DNA from: Chamaecrista fasciculata
Lineage: Eukaryota; Streptophyta; Magnoliopsida; Fabales; Fabaceae
Assembly: GCA_003254925.1 (NCBI GenBank)
Contig: QANZ01031137.1
Location: 1-64,000 of the forward strand
Reading direction: 5' to 3'
Length of the DNA: 64,000 nucleotides
Shown here: positions 22,840 to 34,252 of the stretch, piece by piece
Layout: each line of letters opens with the position of its first letter
How positions within the stretch are numbered: position 1 is the stretch's first letter
Program-made: the position numbers and the translations under genes
The notes under the pieces: generated by a model
Databases searched by the model: none
Seen by the model: the letters and a program-made list of their open reading frames with translations, nothing else
Told to the model about the DNA's origin: nothing

Positions 22840-24455
22840 AATCCTTACACCGGCGTCACCGTAAGTGTGGGCGTTGTCGTAAGCATAAGCGCCACAGTGC
22901 GCGAGGCGTCGCTATGGATATGGGCGCCACCGTAAAGATGACTGAGCATATAAAAATGACTGATAATTTTTGCGTTTTGAACTTTATAGAAATTCAATAG
23001 AGTGGGGCAAACGCCTGGATTCTTTCTTTCAACAATTAATAAAGTTAGCGCTGCTCGAGGGGACGCCCTCGGAACAGCAGCGAAAAGGCCCTCGAAGGAG
23101 CCTTGTGAGTATGGCACTCACTACCATGCGGACTGACCCTCCCTTGGATGACTAGTCAAAACTTAGCGTATGATACGCAAAACGCTCGAAGCGTGCCCAT
23201 CGCGAGGCAGCACCTTAGTGTGCAAATAAACATAGCGATCAAATCGTGAAAATGCTCGAGGAAGCACTAATAAATAATATTGTAAAAAGTTTTGCTGCAA
23301 GCATTAATTATTATTCTCAATTTTGTTGTTGGATTCATTAAACTAACAGTATATGCTTAAATTATATTAGACAGATGTCTAGCCAAAATTGACGACAAAG
23401 CATCAGATAAATTATGGACATGGAAAGCTAATGGACTCGATCCAAACAACATACACGTTCACAGCGAGGAAAACAAAAGTCACGCCGATTCAGGCGCCTG
23501 ACACACACCGAGCCTAATTAGGTAAAAATCTACAATTACAAGGCAAAACAAGGCGATGACGCCATCTCCAGTACAAGGCCGCCAAGCGGCAAGGGCCCTA
23601 ACGCCTAATTGGTCCATGACCGAAGCCCAATGAGGCAAAAATCGCTCAAGAGGGACGCCCTTAGTGATTCTAGGACGCCCTGACGTCCAGTGGGTATGGC
23701 ACCCACACCCCAAGCGGACCGATCCTCCCTTGGTTTTAGGACGCCCTGACGTCCAATGAGTATGGCACTCACACCCCAAGCGGACCCTTGGGAGGCTAGC
23801 CACAAAATCATGCGCATGTATCAAACATCAACTTTGGGTCCCAGCACCCTCGTGGAAGGCATGGCGTCCTTACCCACGATTACGGGCCATCGCCCTCATA
23901 ATTAAGTCCCAACGACTTCATGGAAAGCATGGCAACCTAACACAAAGACCGTCAAGGTCTTCAGGAGAATCGAATGGAAACTAAGTCTCAAACCTCCCCA
24001 GCGAGCGCGCCAAAATCATAGACGCCGTAAGCCATGAGGCTATGAACATGAAAATCCTCCAAACGGAATGAGGACGCCAATGGCACCATCAAGAAATCAT
24101 AAGCGAACGACAGCGTCGTTAAGCGGGACTCCCCTCGTGGGGACACAATCTCACTTCTTTCGAAGGGACTAATGGTAATAACTCAAATATCTGACTCTGT
24201 CCAAATGACAAAGTTCATGGCAAATGCATAATCGGGCCAGGAAGCCTTTAGGCAGGCAAGAACGCCCAAATGGCACGACGCCGCTAAGGAGATCAAGGCG
24301 CGTGAGCGCCCAAGCAACAAAGATGCACAGGCAGTGCAAAGCACATCTTGAATCAATCCAGATCAGGATAAACGCCCAAGCACCAGGAATGGAAGGACAA
24401 GGCGCCTCAAAACAAACCAACGAAAAACGTTGTATCTGTCATCCACTCGTGGGGA
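22840..24455. other. GC-richer repetitive mosaic of unknown class
   Basis: This stretch is markedly GC-richer than its surroundings and full of GGACGCCC, GGCGCC and CCAAGCGGACC motifs. A unit of about 65 bp (GACGCCCTGACGTCCA, TATGGCACCCACACCCCAAG) occurs at about 23670-23735 and 23735-23795, with a diverged relative at about 23060-23150. The phrase CTCGTGGGGACACA occurs near 24136 and again near 24448. The two terminal-like occurrences suggest an element inserted into the Helitron, possibly part of an old LTR-type element, but no diagnostic domain or delimited ends were found. Confidence 0.35.
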
Positions 24456-24785
24456 CACATCTCATGGGTAGGTTAGCGGGACAGAAAATTTTGATCGCAA
24501 GGATGCTGATTACTCTGTCTAATTTGAAGATTCTGCTAAAATTTCAACGCCGTCAATTTCCGTTGACATTATCATTTGCAATGACAATCAACAAGAGTCA
24601 AGGACAATCAATGCCAACTGTTGGATTATATCTTCCAAAACCAGTGGTCAACTATATGTTGTACTTTCCAGAGTTCGTTCCAGAGAAGGCATGAAAATAC
24701 TAATTGCAAATTTATCGAAGGATGAAGACAGCGGATAAACTGCGAACATTGTATACAAAGAGGTATTACAAAATGTTAGATGAGT
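24456..24785 (+). pseudogene. Helitron Pif1-like helicase, C-terminal remnant
   Basis: The frames show GQKILIARMLITLSNL then FQRRQFPLTLSFAMTINKSQ, GQSMPTVGLYLPKP, and in another frame LYVVLSRVRSREGMKILIAN ending in a stop near 24738. These match the last helicase motifs of plant RepHel proteins (RRQFPvrlsFAMTINKSQGQ... LYVALSRVxSREGLKiLI). The step between the two frames, near 24650, lacks the expected HGQ residues. Upstream Rep and most helicase sequence is absent. The piece is followed 340 bp later by the Helitron terminus at 25121. Confidence 0.85.
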
Positions 24786-25089
24786 TATTCTTATGAATAC
24801 GCTAGCCAGATGTTTTAATAGTTTAACAAATGATATTGTTTTATTAGCAAACGTCTTAACAACTTCATAGCAAACACTACAACTTACTTCTTTTTCATTC
24901 ATTTTCAATTATATTATTTTACAATAATATATTTGCTGAACATTATAATCATGCACGAAACCATTGCGTGGATCCATTTAACATTGATGACCTCACCACA
25001 TCATATTATGTTGGTCTTTAGATTAAAGTCTCCGTAGTATATAATGATGTTGACCAAACAGACACCCTGTAACATATTTCTGTGTCACG

Positions 25090-25121
25090 ACCACCCGTGC
25101 ATCGCACGGGTCAAAACCTAG
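25090..25121 (+). mobile_element. Helitron 3' terminus (hairpin plus CTAG)
   Basis: The hairpin ACCCGTGCATCGCACGGGT has an 8-bp stem and a 3-nt loop. It is followed by CAAAACCTAG and then T, the canonical Helitron 3' end at an A|T target. It probably closes the decayed Helitron that holds the helicase remnant and possibly the RPA-like remnant. The matching 5' TC end was not found. Confidence 0.85.
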
Positions 25122-25429
25122 TTAATTATAAATTCATTACAAACTCATTATCTCCATTTTAATACATAACTTGATCTACAATGCAACACAATTATTTGTT
25201 TACCAATTAGAAAAATATTATTTCATTACATCATTATTTCATTACATTTTTCATACCCAATTATTAACCTACCTCTACTCAAATACCTATAATTACCTAT
25301 ACTCTAATACAAATATAAAAAAACTATTTGGTAAAATGGTAATTTTCAATACCCTCATTTATTACACTTACAACTTTCTCTCTCCATTCATCATTTCTTA
25401 CTATTTTCTTTTTCTCTTTTATTTACAAA

Positions 25430-25510
<81 letters not shown>

Positions 25511-25511
25511 T

Positions 25512-25556
<45 letters not shown>

Positions 25557-26034
25557 AGGGCAAGCAAATATGTACGTAAAATAAATGAGGGGCTAAATCT
25601 TAGTTGTCAATTTTTACTACATCTTATCCGTTAGTTTCTATTGCTGTTTAAACCATATTTCACTCTTCGACAAGATTTCTTTTGTGCGTTTAGGTCCTCT
25701 CTCTTTGGTAAAACGAATCAAAACAAAACAATATAAAAGAATTGATGGAGTTTTCTACAATTTCATTTCAAGAACTAGAGAGTTATTAAAAAAGAAATTG
25801 TAGAAAGATCGTTAGAGTTTTGATGAATCAAAATCTTTCCTTTCTCATAAAACTTCTCATAACCAAGTCCTTAATTAATCACATATTAAACTTAAATGTT
25901 TGTCATCTTTATCATATTGGTCCTTGGGATACAAAAAATAACTATGTAACTTTATTGTTTGATTTATCTTTCATTTAAGGTAAAAAAACTTTTATATTTT
26001 TCAAAATACTCTTTGGGGCACATTATAATAAGAT
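25122..26034. other. MITE debris and a long microsatellite
   Basis: The segment 25180-25420 resembles AT-rich MITE sequence also seen near 57.0 kb. The segment 25435-25555 is a compound microsatellite. The segment 25556-25603 is the truncated 3' tip of a minus-strand Helitron of the 179-bp type. The segment 25603-25880 is over 90 percent similar by eye to 33640-33920, the interior of the element at 33478. No gene is seen. Confidence 0.6.
25435..25555. repeat. Compound microsatellite (CT)n(CA)n(TA)n
   Basis: About 50 bases of CT dinucleotides run into about 45 bases of CA with one TA interruption, and then about 22 bases of TA. Confidence 0.95.
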
Positions 26035-26720
26035 GGCCAAAGTCCTATTTTGGTCCCCCAGTTATGCTCAGTGTTTTAAATTGGTCCCCCAGTTATTTTT
26101 CGTTCCATATTGGTCCCCCAGTTATGCAAAACTTGGCAAAGTTGGTCCCTCTAACAGTTTCCATCCATTTTACAATTAAAAAAAAAAGACAAAATTAATT
26201 TGTAACTCCTAAAAGTTTTAATTTTTTGCATCAAGGACCTTTTTCTCTATAATAGGACCAAAATGTAAGAAATAAGAAATAATTTGGGGTTTTAGTTAAT
26301 TTTACACAAAAAAAATCTCTCTCTCTCCATCCAAGAAGCCCCCGACTCACAAAAGTATGCAATTCGGCGGCCAATAATGGACGCCGATCACTCCGACTTG
26401 GAGTTCCAAACAACCACTGCATCCTCCTGCGCCCTTGAAAACGACATCGTTTTCTGCGACAAACTCATGGTCACAGCAGAAACCAATTCCAATCCTAATC
26501 CCTATGGGTCCTATTAACATCAGATTCTTCCCGCAAACTGAACACGACTCGATCGGACCGGTTCGAGATACCTCAGTTTCCGATAGAGATGGATATGAGT
26601 AAGATCAAGATGAGGCAGGCTCGAAGAGAGAGAGAGAGAGAGAGAGAATTTTTTGATGTGAAATAAACTAAAACCCTAAGTTATTTCTTATTTCTTACAT
26701 TTTGGTCATATTATAGAAAA
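26035..26720. mobile_element. Pack-MULE-like element, right end truncated
   Basis: The left terminal repeat (GGCCAAAGTCCTATTTTGG, then three CCCCAGTTATG phrases) runs about 275 bp and matches the complement of 6130-6400. The matching right arm is only partial (26640-26720) and then breaks into another repeat family. The non-repeat centre (26330-26620) is GC-richer and holds a 46-codon ORF at 26377-26517 (MDADHSDLEFQTTTASSCAL and on) that I do not recognise. It is probably a captured gene fragment. No target duplication is visible because the right end is lost. Confidence 0.6.
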
Positions 26721-27390
26721 TCAAGTTACATATTGCTTTTGATGTGTACTTTCTCTATCCAGTTGGAACAGTCAACAAACGAGGTCAAATCAAGTTTGAA
26801 AGTGAGTCGCTCGTTTCAGACTAAAACAACTTAAGCTAGTCATATCTTTCTCGTTTCAAGTCTAAATATGATGAATTCAGGGCTATAGGTTACTCTTAAT
26901 GAGTTATTTTCCTATCCAGTTGGAACCATCAACATGTGCGATCAAATCAAGCTCGAAAGTGGATTTAGGACCAAAAAGTAAAAAATTATGAAAAATTAGT
27001 CCAAAACTTACTTTCGAGCTTGATTTGATCTCATTTGCTGACAGACCCAACTAGACAAAAAATAGACTTGTTAAAAGTAATTTGTAGCTTCGAACTCGTC
27101 ACATTTAGACTTGAAACCAACTTCGTTTGTTTGACCATGAAACGAGCAATCCACTTTCTAGACATAATTTGATCTCGTTTATTGACGACTACATTTTAAT
27201 AAAGAAGGTATTCATCAAAAGCAACATATAACACTAAATATATCACATTCGAACTTGAAACCATTAAAATATGACTACATTCAATAGTTTGGGATCAAAA
27301 TGAAACTAAATGGCAACATTTATGACCAATATGAACCTTTGGAAAATTTAGGACCAAAATGAACTTAAGGGTATACAATTAGGACCAATT
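26721..27390. mobile_element. Diverged copy of the 2702-3244 MULE-type family
   Basis: It contains repeated phrases in both orientations (TCAAGTTTGAAAGTGAGTCG, TTGACCATGAAACGAGCAATC, CATTCAATAGTTTGGGATC) shared with 2880-3145. Its ends are not sharply definable. It is non-coding. Confidence 0.5.
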
Positions 27391-29996
27391 TAAGCAGACT
27401 TACATAAATTTAAGATTTCTCATTACTTTTTAAATAAAATCTTTTGTCATTGTAAAACTTTTTTTTTATGGTCATTGTAGCATTTGTGTTTTGTAAGTAA
27501 AATAACTAATTTGAACCTTGAATAGTAATTAAGCACGTCATTAATTTTAAATTTATTAATTTATAGTTAAACATCATCTGAATTTGTCCAAACTTCACAA
27601 AATTTTCACAAAAGTTATGAACCAGAATTTTTTTTTTGGCCAAAATGAACCAAAAAGTTAACTAACAATCTGGAACATTCATTTTTTTTTTTATTGTAAA
27701 AATCAACATCAATTTTCCCAACGGAAATTAAATTCATTTTTATACTGTATCTTGTGGTCTTTAGCTTAACAAACTTGACTTTTTAATGTGGGTAAGTGTT
27801 TTAGTAAATTTAAACTCTCCGTAAACTTAATTATTATTATTTTTTATCATTGAACCTTGATGTTTTTCTCTCTCTCCAATAATTACAAATTCCATAATTT
27901 AAATAAATAAATAAATTATTGATTGCCAAGAATGGTACCCATCATTTGAGGCAACCTAACTAGAGAGTGTGTGACACTTGCAATCTTGCAAGATGGTTTT
28001 TTGGCAACTTACCATTTATTGTTCAACCCTAATATATCTTTTCAATAAAACTAGATAAAATTAATCATTTGATCCCTATAATTTACACAAAATTTTAATT
28101 CAGTCCTTGCAATTTTTTTTTTTCAAAACAAGTTCTTATATATATTTTTTTAATATTTAGATTTTGGTTTTTAATACTTGAGTTTGTCATATAAATAATT
28201 ATTTAGAGCTAATAAAGATATTTGATAATGACATAAAATTTTAATAATAAAATTTGTAAATTTTGATATTGACCTTGTTAATATTGGTATAAGTATATAA
28301 TTAATTAAGCTTATATTTATTTCTTTTACTTGAGGTTTTTTTTTAAGAAAAATAGTATTACTATTATCACATAATTACATGTTAATGATAAAAATTAAAA
28401 GATTTACAAAATATAAAGACAAATTTAAAAATAAATACAATTGTAGGGACTAAATTAAAAACTTAAGTATAATATTAAATTAATTTTTCCATAAAATTAT
28501 TACCTTATTTTTTTAATTTGAATTATTGTTTTCCTCCTTTGAGGCAAGAAGCAATTAAATTGAATCTCAAGATTTTATGCTCTTTAGTCCACATCATCAC
28601 TATATTGTGAATTGTCCCACTTCTCTGTACCATATTGGAAAACCCTCTTATAGTCTTATTAAAGAATCATTTTCTGTCTCTGTTAAATTGGAGTAATCAT
28701 ATTGAATTGCATCAACTTGGATTTAGTGCCTAATCACCCCAATTAAAGAAAAAAAATAATGTAAAATAATAATTTAAGTTCTAACTTTGCTGAATGGTAG
28801 CTGTAGACTCTGCTAATTCATATGGCAAGTGTTGCTTGCACATTTAAAACTTTAGTTTTGCTGAAAGTTTGAATTATGTCCTTTTCTTCTTTTATTTTCT
28901 TCTATGGATTGGAAATGCTCCATATAAGGTCATTATCTTATAAAATACATAAACAATAACTTCCAATTCACAGATATTTTGCCTCACACTTTTCAAATTA
29001 GGTAAGAGAGAGAAAGAGCCTCCAATGAATATAATACAGAAAAGGAATTAAAATTTTGTACAGGTATCAGATTACATCAACACAACACAATCTGACATGC
29101 AAATTAAATTCTCATGTATACACACTAATTATATGAATCACTGCACGTATATTTATTTCCATTAAAAAAAAATTCAGTGAAAAGCTATGTTTACATTAAT
29201 GATCTTAAAAAGAATAGTANTTTAATATGTAAGATTTACTCTCTCTCTCTCTTTAAATAATTATGAGTAGTTCTAAAAATTTCAAGGCAAGTTAAATTTT
29301 ACTCCCTTCAGCAAAAAAAAAAAATCCTTTACTTTTTCTATTTTTTTGAATCAAAACTCCTTAAAATTTCATTTTCAAAGTCACTGCTTGGTCAAAGTTG
29401 GGCCTTCAGAACGAAATCTGTAATGAAAACTCCAAATCTGTTTCATCCTCGTGATATGCTGATTGTATTAATCATTAGATAATCGATACGTTTTTTAAGC
29501 CCAAAAAGAAAGAAGATAACGGGTCCTTTTGAACAAAAAAAATGTTGTGGTTGCTCTAACTTTTAAGTTTAATGAAGGATTCAAACTTTTGAAGGTATTT
29601 AAGGAAATAAACTACAACTTTGTAATTTGAAGTACCGCTTGTGTCTCGCTTTGTTTTCCCTAACCTCCTCTCTCAACACATATACATGCTTCATGCTTGC
29701 ACTTTCTCTTTCAAAAATGACACTAGCTATAACTATTGTAATGATAGAAATTAACAAAAGATTTACTTAAGACTCCATACCATTTATTGCAAGGCTAGCT
29801 TAGTACATAACATAAGATAAACAAAAAACAAGCATAGTCTCTAACACTTAGATGATCAAGTCCTCCTACCTAATTAATTAAAAAAAAAAGGAACTGAAGA
29901 AACATACATCAAAAGGATACTAGCTAGCTAGCTATAACTACCATAAAACATATCCTGCACATAGACTGACGTTGGAGGATCATCTTGAGACACTTA
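27391..29996. other. AT-rich intergenic region without a supported gene
   Basis: Only AT-rich sequence, a weak inverted repeat (about 28065-28470, with CAGTCCTTGCAA against TTGTAGGGACTAAATT) and short CT/GA runs are seen. One N lies at 29220. Part of the right end may be 3' flank of the minus-strand MYB gene. Confidence 0.4.
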
Positions 29997-29997
29997 G

Positions 29998-30205
29998 ATA
30001 ATTCTTAAATTTATTTTAAAATTATAATTTAATCCTTAATTATTGGAAATACATTTTTTGTTCTCTATTTTTTTATAAAAATTTATTATTTAATCCATAT
30101 GAATAATATTTCAAGGATTAAATAATTAAAATTTATATTAAAAAAGAGATAAAAAAAAATATTTCAAATATTTAAGGATTAAATCATAGTTTTAAGACAA
30201 ATTAA
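29998..30205. repeat. Foldback element just downstream of the MYB-related gene
   Basis: Two arms of about 95 bp are imperfectly complementary (left TATAATTTAATCCTTAA, right TTAAGGATTAAATCATAG) around a short centre. The element ends about 20 bp beyond the MYB stop codon, so it is likely to lie in, or form, the transcript's 3' UTR. Confidence 0.65.
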
Positions 30206-30226
30206 ATGATGAAAAATGAAGTTAAA

Positions 30227-31945
30227 TCAAGCGAGTCGAAGCTCCAAATCAAGTTGAGGCTTAGAAGTAGGAGCGAGAGTAAGAACGCCACCAGCACCTT
30301 GAACACTAGTAGTAGTACTTGTAGTGTTCACCATCATCATGTGATCTCCAAAGGCATTATTAGGAGTAGCATTAGTAGTAGTAGTAGTACTAAACATAGC
30401 ATTAGTAGTATTAGTGCTACTACTAGCTTGATAATGAGCTTCTCCTCTCGCATGAGGGAGGAGCATGAGGGTTGGTGGTGGGCCCACCTCCTGCTTCATC
30501 ATCATCATATTCATCATGTTCATCATCATAGGGTTATTGGCAAAAGAAGAAGAAGAAGAGTTATTCTTCATTCTTAAGTTGTAGAGGCAAATGGAAGAAA
30601 TGTGCCTAAAGAAATTGGTGGCGTAGATCTCAACTTGTTGTGTTGTCTTTTTCCACAAGTAGTACCTTGCTATCTTTATCCACTCGCTTCCATATTTCAA
30701 AAGCCCCATTAGAAATTTCCTGTATTTATATACATATTGCACACATAAGCATAACTTTATATTACTATTACTATTATTATTATTATATGCATATGTGTGT
30801 GTGTGAACTAAAATTGGCAAAAGTACAAGTATATGTTGATTTATACATGTTTTGATGAGAAATGATGATGCTAGCAATTAGTAACGCAAGTTAAAACAAG
30901 AGTAAATAGTAAATGTGAGAAGTCAAGTTATTATAATTAATTAAGAAGGATGTGTCGTGATTGCGAGCGATTTAATGTAGCTATATTATCATCACTTTTG
31001 ACTGCAATTACAGTGACAAGAATCAATGAGGTGGCTGTAATTTTTAAAAATTATTTGAGGTGTTCGCTGTAATTATTTTATGAAGCTTTGACGTTATGAC
31101 AAAAAAGTGAGGTTATAGAAACCGTTCGTTACAGAAATTGATATATCGGAACAATTTTCTCAAAGTTGTTCAAGTTCAAGAATGCTTAAACAAATTAAAA
31201 TCTCAACCCAACCACACAAGTTAATTAATCTCCAACAACCGGAAAAGAGGGGGGAAAATAAAGCTTTGATTAAGCCTTCAAAATTAATGAATTTTCACTA
31301 AAGTATGCATTTTTATGGGTTTGAAAAGAAATCTATTTGTTTCAAAGAAAAAAAGTCACCAAGCAAAGCAATAGTAATCAAAGTTAATCAATGAAAAATT
31401 AATGAATTTAAACAAGAGGTTAATTAAGGAAAAGAAACAAACTCATGCTCTTCAAGAGTCCAATGGTCCCTAAGGTTGTTTCCTTGAGGAAAGAAGAAAA
31501 CGCTTGGTGGTGCAGCAACCTGAGGTGACTTGTCATACATATTAGCAAGATGATGATGAATTGGGTACAAAGCATGGTGGGGATGATGACGATCATGCAT
31601 GTTGGATTGATGAAACTGGTTGATAATATGAGAGAAGTCATAGATCTGATGGCCATAAGGGTTTCTAGGGACCCATGGCTGAGAAGTCACTTGCTGATTA
31701 TTGTTACTATTATTATTATTGATATTCATGCCATAGTTGGAGGAGGAGAATGAGCTAGAATTTTGGTGCCCCGATGCTAACCTATGATGATGATGGTGAG
31801 AAGAAGATTTCTTGGTCTTAAAATGGTTTTTGTTTGAAGAAGCTGAGGCTGAGAACTTGACGGTTTTTTTGGAGGTTGATCTGCGTTGGTGAGATGGTGG
31901 TGATGGAGAGGTTGTGAGATCAATCACTTCACTATTGTTTTCCAT
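30227..31945 (-). CDS. Atypical one-repeat MYB-related transcription factor with EAR-type C-terminus
   Basis: There are two exons, 31443-31945 (ATG at 31945) and 30227-30719 (stop TGA), with donor CATGA|GTTTG, acceptor AATACAG|GAAATTT and matching phase, giving 331 residues. Residues 1-159 are low complexity (Ser, Asn, His, Gln). The MYB repeat spans 160-208: HWTLEEHEKFLMGLLKYG with W162, then W181, then TTQQVEIYATNFFRHI. It resembles the plant SHAQKYF class in its spacing, but the hallmark SHAQKYF is replaced by IYATNFF. The C-terminus is Met/Asn/Thr-rich and ends QLDLELRLA. L324-D-L-E-L328 fits the LxLxL EAR motif that recruits TOPLESS-type corepressors in known proteins, so a repressor role is inferred. 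A TATA-like TATATAAATG lies on this strand at 32040-32031, about 90 bp upstream of the ATG. Confidence 0.82.
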
Positions 31946-33477
31946 TGCTTACAGAGGGATAAGAAAATGGCTAGAGAGAGAGTTATATTTGAGGCCTGAG
32001 GGTGTGAAGAAGCTTGTTGGGATGAAGTAGCATTTATATACACAAATTTTTGCGGTGCATTATTATTACTATAATTATTACCAAACTCTCCTTTGTTTTT
32101 TGAATACTTTATAATTATTCGTGAAAAGAATGAAAAGGAAATTAGAGAATTAGAGAGGGCAAAATGGTAAGAAAAATAGTAAAGTGAAGAGATTGAATAA
32201 GGAAAAAGTAGAAGTGAGAGAAAAGGACAAAAGCGTCAACAAAATAGAAAAACGTAAGGTTTGAGAAGGAAGGGAGTAAAAGGAATGAGTATGTGAGTCT
32301 AAAATATCTGAAAAGTAACGTTATACATAGTAACTTGTGAGAAAGGAGTTTATCACTATCCTCGTGCATATCACCATTTTCCATGCAAACGGCATCCTTT
32401 TCTGCACATAACACCATTTTCTTGTTTTGTAACCTTCTCTTCATCTCTCTCTCTATCGTAATCCAAAGCAAGGCATTTTCAGAGTTTTTGTATATATTAA
32501 TATTAATTAATTAATTAAATTAAGATTAAAGAAAGCTTAGTTCATGATTAATTTGATGGTATCATGTGAAATCTATGCATGCACATGTATGTTTATGTGT
32601 TAGTGTTGTGTGAAGTTTCTTTTGGTGTCAACAAACTAGCAAGCAAGCAATGGACGATGATTTTTAATTTTTTTTTATCAATTGTACCACCAATCTTTTT
32701 TTTTTTATGTCAATTGTACTCCCAATTTAAGTTTTGACTAAACGTTACAGAGGCATGCATGACATGCATGTGTAGATGAATGGAGTGTTGGTAACGTACC
32801 CACACTATCTGAATCCTTAATGAAAATTAAGAGAATCTGATGTGCTCAAAGTACAATTTGGAAAAGTGAGAAACTATGGGCGATAATAGATGTGTCATTT
32901 GTGTGGTTTATTAGAAGACTGAAAGTAAGTGATTTATGGTATTATGAAAACCAGTGGTATTTTTATTTTAGAGAGAGGGAGAGAGAGAGAGGTTTAATAG
33001 GTAGTTGACAACTAAGTATGCATTCAACCATCAAAGCACACGTAGGCTGCATATGTAAGTGAGGATGTGATCATCAATAGTTAAACTATGAAACCATGAT
33101 TTAGGATGAGAGAGAGAGAGAGAAATACTTGGAGGAGCGGAATTCAGGAAAAGGTTAAAAGAAAAAGACAGTATGCATGCGTGATTTTGTGAGAATTTCA
33201 AAAAAATGAATGGTGGGACCCAGTGATGTGCACGACCACACTGATCATGCAACTCACTTTTTTCCTTATCGATTAATTACTCCCTCACTCACTAAACAAA
33301 GCGTTACTAATTAGTAATTAAGCACTCGCTTAACCCTCACTCACACTCAAACCCATCTTAATGCCCTTTTTTTTCCTGTGTTTTCTTCCTTCCTCGCATC
33401 ACATGAGGTGCATTCCTTCAATCATCACTTGTATGCGCATGCAATTTCTTCCTTTTCTAATTAACTATTATTTTTAG
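31946..33477. other. MYB-related gene upstream region
   Basis: A TATA-like sequence lies at 32031-32040 (minus strand). Beyond it there are GA/CT-rich runs (32960-32990, 33105-33125) and AT-rich sequence. ORFs here have no family features. Confidence 0.4.
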
Positions 33478-34252
33478 GGTAAAATGCACTTTGGTAACCT
33501 GTGGTTTGGACCGAATCCAATTTGGTACCCTGAAAGCCAAAATTTGACATTTTGATACCCTAAGGTTTGCGTCGTTAGCACTTTGGTACCCTGTGGTTAT
33601 TTTCTGTCAAAATATAACAAAAAGTGCTGACGTGGATCAATCTTAGCCGTCAATTTCTACTACATCTTATCCGTTAGTTTCTATTGCTGCTTAAACCATA
33701 TTTCACTCTTCAACAAGATTTTTTTTTTGTGCGTTTAGGTCCTCTACCTTTAGTAAAACGAATTAAAACAAAACAAACTAAAAGAGTTGATGGAGTTTTC
33801 TATAATTTCATTTCAAGAACTAGAGAGTTATTAAAAAAGAAATAGTAGAAAGATCGTTAGAGTTTTGATGAATCAAAATCTTCCCTTTCTCATAAAACTT
33901 CTCTCAACCAAGTCCTTCTCTCAAAGATTGTTAGGACTAAACTGTATTTTATTTTCCAAATTTAAGACTAATATGTAATTTAATTCTTTTTCCAATATTT
34001 TTTATAATTACATTTTGATCCAAAAATTGTGTTATAATTTTCATTTTAGTCCTCAAATATTATGATCTAGGGACGTTTTTGAAAATTTTGAAACTATTTG
34101 GGGGCATTTTGTAATTTTTGCAAAAGTGTTAACAATTTTTCGTTAAATCTTGACAAAAAATAATCGTAGGGTACCAAAGTGCTAACGACGCAATTCTCAG
34201 GGTACCAAAGTGGATTTAGTCCTAACCACAGGGTACCAAAGTGCATTTTACC
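33478..34252. mobile_element. MITE with 140-bp terminal inverted repeats, about 775 bp
   Basis: The left end GGTAAAATGCACTTTGGTAA pairs with the right end GGTACCAAAGTGCATTTTACC. The phrase GTACCAAAGTGCTAACGACG also occurs in both arms. The interior (33640-33920) is duplicated at 25603-25880. No clear target duplication is present. It is non-coding. Confidence 0.7.

Noticed and set aside
23480-23824. ORFs of 70-114 codons with repeated HTHWTSGRP
   Set aside because: They translate the internal ~65-bp repeats of the GC-rich mosaic. No protein family is recognised, so coding is not claimed.
25171-25557. A 128-codon ORF ending in SLSLSLS...THTHTH
   Set aside because: It is a translation of a CT/CA/TA microsatellite plus AT-rich debris, with no family features.
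32142-32471. A 109-codon minus-strand ORF upstream of the MYB-related gene
   Set aside because: No recognisable domain, no supporting splice context, and composition typical of T-rich promoter DNA read backwards.
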